Below are positions 5,966 through 14,700 of a DNA stretch of 28,308 bases, one piece after another; the stretch's first letter is position 1, and each line of letters opens with the position of its first letter. The position numbers and the translations under genes were made by a program. The notes below the pieces were generated by a model. It did no database searches. It saw only the letters and a list, made by a program, of their open reading frames with translations, and had not been told where the DNA came from. Origin of the DNA: Syntrophales bacterium (lineage in GTDB: Bacteria; Desulfobacterota; Syntrophia; Syntrophales; UBA2210); the NCBI GenBank assembly GCA_023230565.1, contig JALNXD010000039.1, forward strand, positions 1 through 28,308. Direction: 5' to 3'.

Positions 5966-8659
5966 ATGAGCGAACAATTCACTATCAACATCGACGGAAA
6001 GGAAGTCCGGGCAATGACCGGACAGACAATCCTGGAAGTGGCACGGGAGAACGGTATCTTTATACCGACACTTTGTCATTACAAGGGCACATCTAATGTA
6101 GGCGCATGCCGCGTTTGCGCTATTGAAGTTGAAAACGCGAGATCTCTTGTTGCAGCATGTACAATGCCGGTTAACCCGGGAATGATAGTCAGAACCGATA
6201 CGGAGCGAGTCAAAAACGCCAGAAGACTTGTGGTCGAACTTTTATGGTCTTCCGGCGACCATAACTGTCTTACCTGTGAAAGTAACGGTAACTGCGAGCT
6301 GCAGGATCTGGTATACGAACTCGGCATCGAAAAGCCCCGGTTTACAATCGACCCCCCCGGCTATGATCTGGAACTTACCAACTCGATGATTGCAAGAGAT
6401 CTCAATAAATGCATTCTCTGCGGGCGCTGTGTAAGAGCCTGTAATGAAATCCAGGTAAATGACGTTCTTGATTTTTCTTACAGAAGTTCTCACGCCAAGG
6501 TAGGACCAGCATTCGGTGCCGACTATATATCTTCGAATTGCGTTTTTTGCGGAGAGTGTGTCGATGCATGTCCGACCGGTGCAATTACCTTCAAAAGCGC
6601 CCGCTTTATGGGTCGCCCCTGGGAAACGGCAAAAGTCAAAACTACTTGCACTTATTGCGGCGTGGGCTGCCAGCTCGATCTTAATATCCATAATGGAAAA
6701 ATTATCAAGGTGACGGGCAATCGTGAACACGGCCTGCCTAATGAAGGAAGCCTCTGTGTTAAGGGAAGATTCGGCATGAGTTTCGTCGATCACCCCGACC
6801 GGCTGAAAACACCTCTCATACGAAAGGAAGGCGAACTTCAGGAAGCAACCTGGGAGGAAGCCTATGACTATATTGCAGATAAACTCAAGATGATAAAATC
6901 CGAATTCGGATCCGACAGTATCGCCGGGCTTTCCTCGGCTCGTTGTTCTAATGAAGAGAATTATCTTTTTCAAAAATTTATGCGGGCGGTTATCGGCACG
7001 AACAATGTCGATCACTGCGCCCGTCTCTGACATTCGGTTACGGTGGCCGGTCTGGCCGCCGCATTCGGAAGCGGAGCAATGACAAATTCCATCGAGGAAA
7101 TTGAACAGGCTGATGCAATACTTGCGATCGGAACCAACACTACCGAAAATCATCCGGTAATTTCATCAAGGGTAAAAAGGGCCGTCCGCAATCGGGGCGC
7201 CAAACTGATCGTAGTGGATCCTCGGGAAATCCCTCTGGTCAGGCATGCCGCCATTTGGTTGCGCCCTCAGGCAGGGACAAACGTAGCTGTCTTAAACGGG
7301 CTGATGAATGTGATCATCAGTGAGGGTCTCGAGGACGCAGCCTATATTGAAACGAGAACAGATGGATATGATGAGCTCAAGAAAACTCTTGCGAAATATA
7401 CACCGGAATACGTCGAACAGATCAGCGGAGTGCCTGCCGAAGCCTTGCGAACGGCAGCCCGTATCTACGGAACGGCAGAAAAGGGGTCCATACTCTATGC
7501 AATGGGAATAACTCAGCACTCCCATGGAACTGAAGCCGTAAAATGTTGTGCGAATCTCGCCATGATTTGTGGCAATGTGGGGATCGAAGGGGGCGGCGTT
7601 AACCCGCTGCGAGGACAGAATAACGTTCAGGGCGCCTGTGATATGGGAGCACTTCCGAACGTTTTTACCGGCTACCAGCAGGTTGCCGACGAGAAGGCGC
7701 GGTCCAAATTCGAAGAGGCCTGGGGGGTCCCTCTTTCGGGACAGCCGGGACTCACGATCATGGAAATCATGAACGGCGCCCTTGAAGGAAAAATCAAGGC
7801 ACTCTACATAATGGGCGAAAACCCTATGCTGAGCGATCCCGACCTCCATCACGTCCAGGAAGCCATGAAAAGTCTGGATCTTCTCATTTCTCAAGACATT
7901 TTTCTTAACGAAACCGGAGAATACGCTCATGTGGTACTTCCTTCGGCCTGTTTTGCGGAAAAGGACGGAACTTTCACTAATACAGAGCGCCGCGTCCAGC
8001 GTATCAGAAAAGCGGTCGAAGCCCCCGGAACGGCTCGTCCCGATTGGGCAATTCTCGCCGGTCTTGCAACACGAATGGGGTACCCGATGCAGTATCAGTC
8101 CGCTCATGAGATCATGAAGGAAATTAATTCAGTAACTCCAAGTTACAAAGGAATTACCTATGAACGTATTGAAGGAGTGGGTCTGCAGTGGCCTTGCCCG
8201 AACATTGATCATCCCGGCACAAAATACCTGCACAAAGATCAGTTTACCAGAGGCAAAGGAATTCTGACGCCGGTGGAATACAGACCCTCTGAAGAGCTTC
8301 CAAATGATGAATATCCGTATATCCTCACGACCGGGCGAGTTCTCTATCATTTCCACACAGCAACTATGAGCCGCAGAAGCACGGGACTGGTGGAAAGATA
8401 TCCCGAAAGTCTGGCGGAAATAAACCCCAGGGATGCCGCCAGAGCCGGGATCGAAGAAGGAAAGATCATCCGTATTTCATCCAGGCGCGGAACAGTAAGC
8501 GTAAAGGCACATGTTACCGACAGGGCGCCCGAGGGAACGATTTTCATGAATTTTCATTTTAAAGAAGCGGCCGCCAACCTGCTTACGAATCCGGCACTCG
8601 ATCCGACAGGCAAGATACCGGAGTATAAAGTGTGTGCCGTAAAAGTAGAGGCTGCATAA
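5966..8659 (+). CDS. fdhF: Formate dehydrogenase alpha subunit, selenoprotein
   Basis: An 897-residue molybdenum/tungsten formate dehydrogenase (also called fdhA) read through an in-frame TGA at 7028-7030 as selenocysteine 355, in DHCARL-U-HSVTVAGL, the family's catalytic position. Domains: [2Fe-2S] ferredoxin with Cys37, 48, 51, 65; NuoG-like His-Cys cluster at His99, Cys101, 104, 110; two [4Fe-4S] motifs at Cys149-159 and Cys192-202; the Mo-bisPGD Fe4S4 motif Cys228, 231, 235, 264; then molybdopterin oxidoreductase and dinucleotide-binding domains. The N-terminal Fe-S wiring is that of soluble NAD- or ferredoxin-linked enzymes. There is no Tat signal, so it is probably cytoplasmic. AGGAG lies eight bases before the ATG. 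No NuoE/NuoF-like partner is adjacent. The TGA is recoding, not a break: both halves are intact and a SECIS hairpin follows. Confidence 0.95.
7028..7061 (+). promoter_or_regulatory. Sec codon (TGA) and bacterial SECIS hairpin
   Basis: The TGA at 7028-7030 is followed by a stem of eight base pairs, CGGTGGCC (7041-7048) with GGCCGCCG (7054-7061, one G-U pair), closing the loop GGTCT (7049-7053). The loop begins 18 bases after the TGA, the same spacing and loop sequence as I recall for the E. coli fdhF SECIS bound by SelB. This directly supports UGA decoding as selenocysteine and implies that selA, selB, selC and selD exist elsewhere in the genome. Confidence 0.93.
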
Positions 8660-8675
8660 ATTGATTCGGCCTTTT

Positions 8676-8707
8676 GCTGAACCCTGCCACTGTTGGCAGG
8701 GTTCAGC
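8676..8707 (+). terminator. Strong hairpin after fdhF
   Basis: A perfect 13-bp stem, GCTGAACCCTGCC (8676-8688) with its complement at 8695-8707, closes a six-base loop 17 bases after the fdhF stop. Only a weak T-run (TTTT at about 8713) follows, so it may terminate partially or protect the 3' end of the fdhF message from decay. Confidence 0.6.
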
Positions 8708-8864
8708 GAATCGTTTTCTGCGATGAAATATCAGGTAAATCGAAAGAATGAAGATGTTTCTACTGTGAAGCGGCAACTCATTTATAGTACGATGTGTCTG
8801 CACAATGAGCTTTTAATTATCTGTGCCGGTTCTCATAAATAGAACACGCAAGGAGGCAGCAAAA

Positions 8865-9110
8865 ATGGCAAAATGGCAGTACAGAACAAGCATCCTCGAT
8901 CTGGATGCGGTGATCCCTCCCGACAAAATCAAATGTGCCGAAACAGGCGCATGCATGATTGATGACCTGCCCGGATCAGGGATAGATGTGATGAAAAAAC
9001 TGCTCGACAAAGAAGGCGAACTGGAATGGGAACTGGTCCAGTGTCAGATGCACGGCGGCAAATTGCTGTGTATCTGGAAAAAAGAAATAAAAGAGGCATT
9101 TGTCAGTTAA
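8865..9110 (+). CDS. Small DUF4177-like protein
   Basis: An 81-residue soluble protein beginning MAKWQYRTS. The pattern of an N-terminal W-x-Y strand, a central helix (MKKLLDKEGELEWELVQCQ) and a final strand ending LCIWKKE resembles the DUF4177 family of small proteins of unknown function (the LxxxGxxWELV core). The start is the ATG at 8865, seven bases after AAGGAGG; an in-frame start 14 codons earlier lacks a ribosome-binding site. It has three Cys residues (Cys25, Cys31 and one near 64, followed by another before IWKK), which may matter beside an iron-sulfur enzyme. It sits between fdhF and the formate channel, so a formate-linked role is possible but unproven. Confidence 0.75.
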   Translation: MAKWQYRTSILDLDAVIPPDKIKCAETGACMIDDLPGSGIDVMKKLLDKEGELEWELVQCQMHGGKLLCIWKKEIKEAFVS

Positions 9111-9197
9111 AAGAAAACAACCGGCATTTCTCATTCACTGATCAGGAAACCGGTCTATTGTTGAGTTCAAACGATTAATAAATTACGGAGGTTATTT

Positions 9198-10079
9198 ATG
9201 GCTTTCAATGCCCCGGCGAAAATGGTGGCTCTTGTCGGAAATGCGGGAGTCTACAAATCAAAGCTTTCGGTCTTTCAATTTCTTATTAGAGGTTTCATGG
9301 CCGGCGCCTACATTGCAATAGGTGGCGCCCTATGCACCGTATGCATCACGGGAGTGGGTCCTCACTTGGGTGAAGGAATCGCCAAGCTTATTGGCGGTGC
9401 TGTATTCCCCGTAGGTCTGATTGCGATCGTTCTCACGGGTATGGAACTTTTTACAGGTGACTGCATGATTGTTCCTATGGCTGCAATGATGAAAAGAGTT
9501 ACCTGGGGTTCTGTCATCAAAAACTGGATCTGGGTATATATAGGAAACATAGTGGGATCTTTTTTCTATGCCTATATCATGGCAGTCGGGCCTTTCGTGA
9601 CAGGACAAGCTGATGGAACAATGGCGGTCAATGCCTTTGGCATGTCGGCTATAGGAATAGCTGCAGGGAAGATTCTGCCCTATAAAGCGGTTGGAGCAGC
9701 CGGTCTATGGTCGTGCTTTATCAAGGCTATTGGCTGTAACTTTCTTGTAAATATCGCAATCCTTCTCGCCATTACCGCAGACGATGTAATCGGAAAATTC
9801 TTTGGTATCTGGTTTCCAATCATGGCCTTCGTTTCATCAGGATTTGAACACTGCGTCGCTAATATGTATTTTCTTCCTGCGGGGAAATTTCTCACGGACT
9901 GGTATCCGGCAGTGGTGGAAAAAACAGGAGGAATGCTTCAGGCAAATGGCGGTCTCGGATGGTCGGATGTCTGGCTCTGGAACATTTTCCCCGTGACACT
10001 CGGAAATATTGTAGGAGGCTTTTTATTTATCGGTGTTGCATATTTTCTGATGTTCAGAAAAGAAGTCCCTCAGGAATGA
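9198..10079 (+). CDS. Formate/nitrite channel family protein (FocA/FdhC-like)
   Basis: A 293-residue FNT-family inner-membrane channel, expected to form a pentamer and move formate (possibly nitrite or hydrosulfide in relatives). Six hydrophobic segments are visible, starting at about residues 32-58, 71-90, 111-133, 158-190, 207-230 and 255-282. Family motifs include GMELFTGDC after the second helix and GFEHCVANMYFLP, which carries the conserved pore histidine region. GGAGG lies seven bases before the ATG. Its place just downstream of the formate dehydrogenase favours formate as substrate. It may share transcripts with the upstream 81-aa gene (87-bp gap). Confidence 0.9.
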   Translation: MAFNAPAKMVALVGNAGVYKSKLSVFQFLIRGFMAGAYIAIGGALCTVCITGVGPHLGEGIAKLIGGAVFPVGLIAIVLTGMELFTGDCMIVPMAAMMKRVTWGSVIKNWIWVYIGNIVGSFFYAYIMAVGPFVTGQADGTMAVNAFGMSAIGIAAGKILPYKAVGAAGLWSCFIKAIGCNFLVNIAILLAITADDVIGKFFGIWFPIMAFVSSGFEHCVANMYFLPAGKFLTDWYPAVVEKTGGMLQANGGLGWSDVWLWNIFPVTLGNIVGGFLFIGVAYFLMFRKEVPQE

Positions 10080-10214
10080 TCAGTCTGGGAATAGACGAGC
10101 AGATATTTCTCATATCAGCGTACGCCTGGATTGAGTAATTTGTTGAAATTTTCCCTCATTCCGGGATGCTGAGGATGATGTTTTTGCTTTTTGTATTTTT
10201 TGAGGATCATTACG

Positions 10215-10688
10215 TTGTCTGCCCTGACCTGGTTTGTATTTTTTATTTCTTGTGTGGCGGTTGCCTTTCATTTTTCACAAACGAAAGATGAGGTATTTCT
10301 GCTGTATGCAATTCCTTCGCTTGCTCTTTTAATAATAATCCCTCTCACACTTTCGTGGATGAGCAGACGAAGTTTTGCACAGGCCCGGCTTGAGCATGGC
10401 CCGCGCGCCCGTTCTGTCAGAATCGACAGAATCGATTCCAATATGGTAGGTACAGTGCTTAAGATTAAAGGAAAGGTTGAAAAAATAAGTTTCAAATGGC
10501 TTAACAGACCTCATTTTCATCTTAAGGACGAAGGTGCTGCGATAAGGGTTGTCATGTTCACCGCCCCCGCACAAAATATACGAATAGGCGACCGTGTCGA
10601 GGTGCTTGGAATAGTCGTGCAACACCTGCTCACAAAAAAAAAGCCGATTGTATCGGCCGTAAGTATTGCAAAAATAGAAGATACCTGA
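10215..10688 (+). CDS. Two-helix membrane protein with OB-fold-like domain
   Basis: About 157 residues. Two N-terminal hydrophobic helices (SALTWFVFFISCVAVAFHF and LLYAIPSLALLIIIPLTL) are followed by a basic stretch and a C-terminal beta-rich region with the look of an OB fold: VGTVLKIKGKVEKI, then DEGAAIRVVMF, then IRIGDRVEVLGIVV. Such domains occur in NfeD-like and nucleic-acid-binding proteins; the ligand cannot be told. The frame has no ATG: an in-frame TGA lies at 10176-10178, and candidate starts are TTG at 10191 or 10215. I chose 10215 because GAGG lies nine bases before it. It follows the formate channel by 135 bp and is followed 13 bp later by a 47-aa peptide gene. Confidence 0.65.
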   Translation: MSALTWFVFFISCVAVAFHFSQTKDEVFLLYAIPSLALLIIIPLTLSWMSRRSFAQARLEHGPRARSVRIDRIDSNMVGTVLKIKGKVEKISFKWLNRPHFHLKDEGAAIRVVMFTAPAQNIRIGDRVEVLGIVVQHLLTKKKPIVSAVSIAKIEDT

Positions 10689-10701
10689 GGAGGTTCAGAT
10701 C

Positions 10702-10845
10702 ATGGATTCGAAAGAAGCTCGCTTGGCCTTTGGATTTCTGCTATTTGGCCTGGCCCCGCTGTTCGTAACTGCAGGAGGGGCCGGTCTGGGTGCAGTTCTT
10801 TTTATTATCGGCATGCTGATTTCTTTTTCTTCGGCATTTGCGTAA
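10702..10845 (+). CDS. 47-aa single-pass membrane peptide
   Basis: A small ORF, MDSKEARLAF followed by a continuous hydrophobic stretch ending SFSSAFA. The GAGGAGG at 10687-10693 is a strong ribosome-binding site, eight bases before the ATG, and is embedded just after the previous gene's stop, which supports translation and cotranscription. The hydrophobic span (about 9-44) contains glycine-rich GGAGLGAVLF and could cross the membrane once or as a tight hairpin. No family is recognised. It ends eight bases before a 10-bp terminator-like stem. Confidence 0.6.
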   Translation: MDSKEARLAFGFLLFGLAPLFVTAGGAGLGAVLFIIGMLISFSSAFA

Positions 10846-10852
10846 AATAGAA

Positions 10853-10886
10853 GAGGGAGCGGATACCAGATAATTACCGCTCCCTC
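10853..10886. terminator. Hairpin between convergent genes
   Basis: A perfect 10-bp stem, GAGGGAGCGG (10853-10862) with CCGCTCCCTC (10877-10886), loop of 14 bases. It lies between the plus-strand 47-aa gene and the minus-strand Rho-N gene. The minus-strand transcript is followed by TTCTATTTT, the plus-strand one by no T-run, so it probably terminates the minus gene best and may serve both. Confidence 0.65.
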
Positions 10887-10940
10887 TCGCGCTTGATTCT
10901 TGCTGCTATATACTTCCTGTATGCAGCGTGTTAGTCTCTC

Positions 10941-11264
10941 TTATGCCGTCACTCCTGCGAATTTTCTGGTTTTCTTTTTCAGTCTGCTTATCCTGCGCCT
11001 TATCTGCTTTATACCCGCCTTATCTGCCTGGCTTCTAAGTTCCTGTTTTTTTTCTCTCAGTTGCCTTATTTTATTCTTTATTTCTATTACGGTAGCAGTG
11101 GTTTTTTGGCGTGTCTTTTTGACCGGAATGCCTCTTGCAACTTTGATAGCCGTTATCAAATCCGCCTTTTTCATTGCGCTTACGCCTTCGAGTCCGTCGA
11201 TGCCGAGGGCGATTTCCCGCAGGTCCTTCACCGTCATTTTCTCAAGAGGTTTTTCTTCAGCCAT
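10941..11264 (-). CDS. Rho termination factor N-terminal domain protein
   Basis: A 107-residue basic protein. Residues about 10-43 (TVKDLREIALGIDGLEGVSAMKKADLITAI) match the Rho-N/SAP-like helical domain known to bind nucleic acids. The rest is a Lys/Arg/Gln-rich helix (VIEIKNKIRQLREKKQELRSQ, then IRRRISRLKKKTRKF), likely a coiled coil or nucleic-acid-contacting tail. It is not Rho itself: no ATPase domain is present. The start is the ATG at 11264 preceded by AAAGGAGAG; the frame extends 38 codons further but without a good site. Stand-alone Rho-N proteins of this size are known in deltaproteobacteria; their role is not established. Confidence 0.8.
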   Translation of the reverse strand: MAEEKPLEKMTVKDLREIALGIDGLEGVSAMKKADLITAIKVARGIPVKKTRQKTTATVIEIKNKIRQLREKKQELRSQADKAGIKQIRRRISRLKKKTRKFAGVTA

Positions 11265-11771
11265 TATCTCTCCTTTCCTTATAGGTGATTGTGCTTGCTG
11301 GGACTGAAGGTTAATTACTACTCCCCCTTTTACAATGTGACGGCCCCGCAAATATCCATGTGCGGCGTTGCGCTTCATCCTTTCAACTGCGCATACGTCT
11401 TCCTGCTACTCTCATCCTTGATTTCGCGTACCCTGCCCTTGTGGAGCTTTTGCTCAACCGTCTCAAATCGTATGGTTTTCCGAATTTCCAGTCCATCATA
11501 CTTGCTTGCTGCTCTGTTTTGTTTAGCCTCTAAACAATCACAGGTCTTTTAGAAGGCTAACACTCACACATACCTTCAGCCATCAGCATTATACTTATGT
11601 ATAACAAAGGACTTTTACAAAATCAAATCCGATTTACAGCTTCCTTTTGTGCTTAACCGGCGGTCATTAAAGTGATATATGGCGCTTGATTTCAAAATGA
11701 TAATAAGTAAAATTTTTTTACGGCGGTGCATGAAAAAAAGGGAGTACCCCGGCTTTACATCAAGGATCAAG
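11265..11771. other. Intergenic stretch with possible gene remnant
   Basis: About 500 bp between the Rho-N gene and hrpA. On the minus strand, from about 11550 to 11379, a frame with no start codon reads as a protein-like charged segment (KYDGLEIRKTIRFETVEQKL, then RVREIKDESSRKTYAQLKG) before a stop at about 11379. It could be a decayed gene or transposase tail; I do not recognise it. No RNA gene, strong promoter or repeat is evident in the rest, which is AT-rich near hrpA. Confidence 0.3.
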
Positions 11772-14700
11772 ATGGCAAACACAGATAAAAAAAGTCAGAT
11801 AGAACAGCGAATCTCTAAAACGTTGCGGAAGGACAGATTTGCCCTTCTTTCTGCCTACGGCCGCATAAAGAATTTGAAGAGGAAAAAAATCGACCAATCG
11901 ATGATTGATCGAGAAATGAATGTCTTTAAAAAGAAACTGGAAAGGGCAGAACAAAGCCGTCATGCAAGAATTGCAGGGCTTCCCCGCGTCACCTATCCCG
12001 CCGAACTCCCAATCACAGAAAAACGCGAAGAAATAGTTGAAGCAATTCGCCGTCATCGGGTCATTGTGGTTACCGGCGAAACGGGTTCGGGAAAAACGAC
12101 TCAACTGCCTAAAATGTGCATCGAAGCAGGCTGCGGAATAGAAGGAGTTATAGGCTGTACCCAGCCGCGCCGAATAGCAGCTCTTTCAATTGCTCGCCGG
12201 CTTGCTGAAGAATTGGGGGAACCTGCAGGACGATCGGTGGGATACAAGATCCGGTTTAACGACAGGACGGACCCGAGAGGTTATATTAAGTTTATGACCG
12301 ACGGAATTCTGCTTATGGAGGCACAGTCCGACAGGCTTCTTTACAAATATGATACTTTGATAATAGATGAAGCCCACGAACGCAGCATAAATATCGACTT
12401 TATTTTAGGGATACTGAAGGGGCTTATTGAAATCAGAAAGGATCTCAGACTTATCATTACATCTGCGACTATAGATCCTCAAAAATTTTCATATTTTTTT
12501 AATGATGCTCCGGTGATAGAAGTTTCCGGGCGAATGTATCCGGTTGAAATCCGATACCGTCCGGTTTTTAATTTCTCTGAGGATGATTCAGAAGCAAATC
12601 TGGTAGATGCTGCCGTGAAAGCGGTAAAGGAATTAAAAAAAGAGCATCGCCAGGGCCACGCACTGATTTTTATGCCGACAGAACAGGATATAAGGGAAAC
12701 GTGCGAAGTTCTGGAAGGGAAAAATTATAAAAACAGTATAGTACTGCCCCTGTTCGGCAGGCTTGCCGCGGCAGACCAGGAAAGGATATTTTATCCTACC
12801 AGAGAAGATAAATTAATCGTCGCCACTAACGTGGCCGAAACTTCGATCACAATTCCGGGGATCCGTTACGTTGTTGATACGGGACTGGCAAGAATTTCCG
12901 AATATAATGCTGCAACAAGGACGAAAGGACTTCCGGTTAAACCTGTCTCCAGAAGCAGTGCATTACAAAGAGCGGGCCGCTGCGGCCGTATGCAGAGCGG
13001 TATCTGCGTACGGCTTTATTCGGAAGAAGATTACGAGGAGCGTCCTCTTTTTACTCCGCCTGAAATCCTTCGTTCGAATCTGGCTGAAGTGATATTAAGG
13101 ATGATGATTTTGAAAATCGGGGATATGTCCGATTTTCCCTTTATTGATCCTCCCCGGCCTAAGGCGGTAAAAGACGGCTATGATATTTTAAAGGAACTTG
13201 GCGCCATTCGAGCCGCCGAAAAAGGTTTTGTTCTTACCGGCCGCGGGAAGGAAATGGCCCGTCTGCCTCTTGATCCGAGAATCGCACGCATGATTCTGGA
13301 AGCTGAACATCAGAAATGTGTTGATGAGATCCTTATCATTGCAGCAGCGCTTTCCATTCAAGATCCCAGGGAACGCCCTTTTGAAAAAGAAGCCGCCGCT
13401 GATGAGGCACACCGGTGTTTTCAAAATCCTTCATCGGATTTTGCGGCGTTTCTCACCATATGGAAGCAGTATCATACAGCTGCTGAAACAAAAAAAACTA
13501 AAAATCAGATGAGAAAATTCTGCCGTGAAAATTTCCTTTCATACCGCAGAATGAAAGAGTGGTGCGATATATACGAGCAACTGGGGCAAATATTGAATGA
13601 AGGCGGAAGCAACTACAAAAAGGGCAAGAAATCTCCTCATAAAGGAGAAGCTTTTTATGAAGCGGTGCACAAATCGATAATTGCAGGATACCTCTCCCAG
13701 ACAGGTCTAAAGAAAGAAAAAAACATTTACCGTACCGCACGCGGTCAAGAGGTAATGATCTTCCCTGGTTCCTGTCTTTTCAATAAAGGCCACGACTGGA
13801 TAGTCGCGGCTGAAACGGTCGAAACTTCAAGAGTTTTTGCCAGAACTGCTGCATGTGTCAAAAGTGAATGGCTTGAAGAAACTGGAAAAGAATTCTGCCG
13901 GTATCATTACAGTGAACCGAGGTGGGACCGTGAGAGAGGAGAAGTAATAGCCTCTGAGCAGGTAACACTTTACGGGCTTCCTCTGGTGGCAAACAGAATC
14001 GTTTCTTACGGCAGAATTAATCCTGAAGAGGCAACTGAAATATTTATCAGGCGTGCTCTCGTAGAGGGAGATATCGATACTCCCTTTTCTTTTCTCCAAA
14101 TTAACAGGAAGCTGATACATACAGTAGTGACAATGGAAAATAAAATCAGAAGACGTAACATTCTGGTTTCAGATGATGATTTAACAGAATTCTACAAAGA
14201 GCGTCTGGGCATTGTTTTTGATATCAGGACACTTAAAAAAATCGTCAAAGACAAAAATAATGACGATTTCTTAAAAATGACAGAGGAAGACATTAGAAAA
14301 TATCTCCCTGAAGAGGACATCCTTGCACGATATCCGGATACCATAGTGCTGGACAGAACCCCTCTTCGGGTTACGTACCGATTTTCACCGGGCTCGGCAA
14401 AAGACGGTGCCACCATCCGGATTCCCACTGAATTCATTGCGAATGTTCCTTCCGATTCGGCCGATTGGCACATACCGGGCCTTTTAGAAGAAAAGATCAC
14501 AGCATTGATTAAAGGGCTTCCGAAAGAGTACCGGAAGCAACTTATTCCAATATCCCGCACCGTTCAAACCGTGATCGAAGAAATTACATCCGGTTCAGAA
14601 AAGGGTTCTCTTTTAGCGGAACTTGCAAAGGCCATTCACAAGAGATTCGGAGTTGCCGTACCGGCAACTGTCTGGCCCGCAGAAAGCATTCCGGAACATC

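Noticed and set aside
5653..6096. 147-aa plus-strand ORF overlapping the start of fdhF
   Set aside because: No family features, no clear ribosome-binding site, and its end lies out of frame inside the fdhF ferredoxin domain.
7028..7042. fdhF as a pseudogene or two separate genes broken by a stop
   Set aside because: The frame resumes at once with conserved sequence, the stop is TGA at the catalytic position, and a SECIS hairpin follows.
6242..7153. 303-aa minus-strand ORF
   Set aside because: Lies wholly antisense to the conserved Fe-S domains of fdhF and resembles no protein; a shadow. The same holds for 7292-8107.
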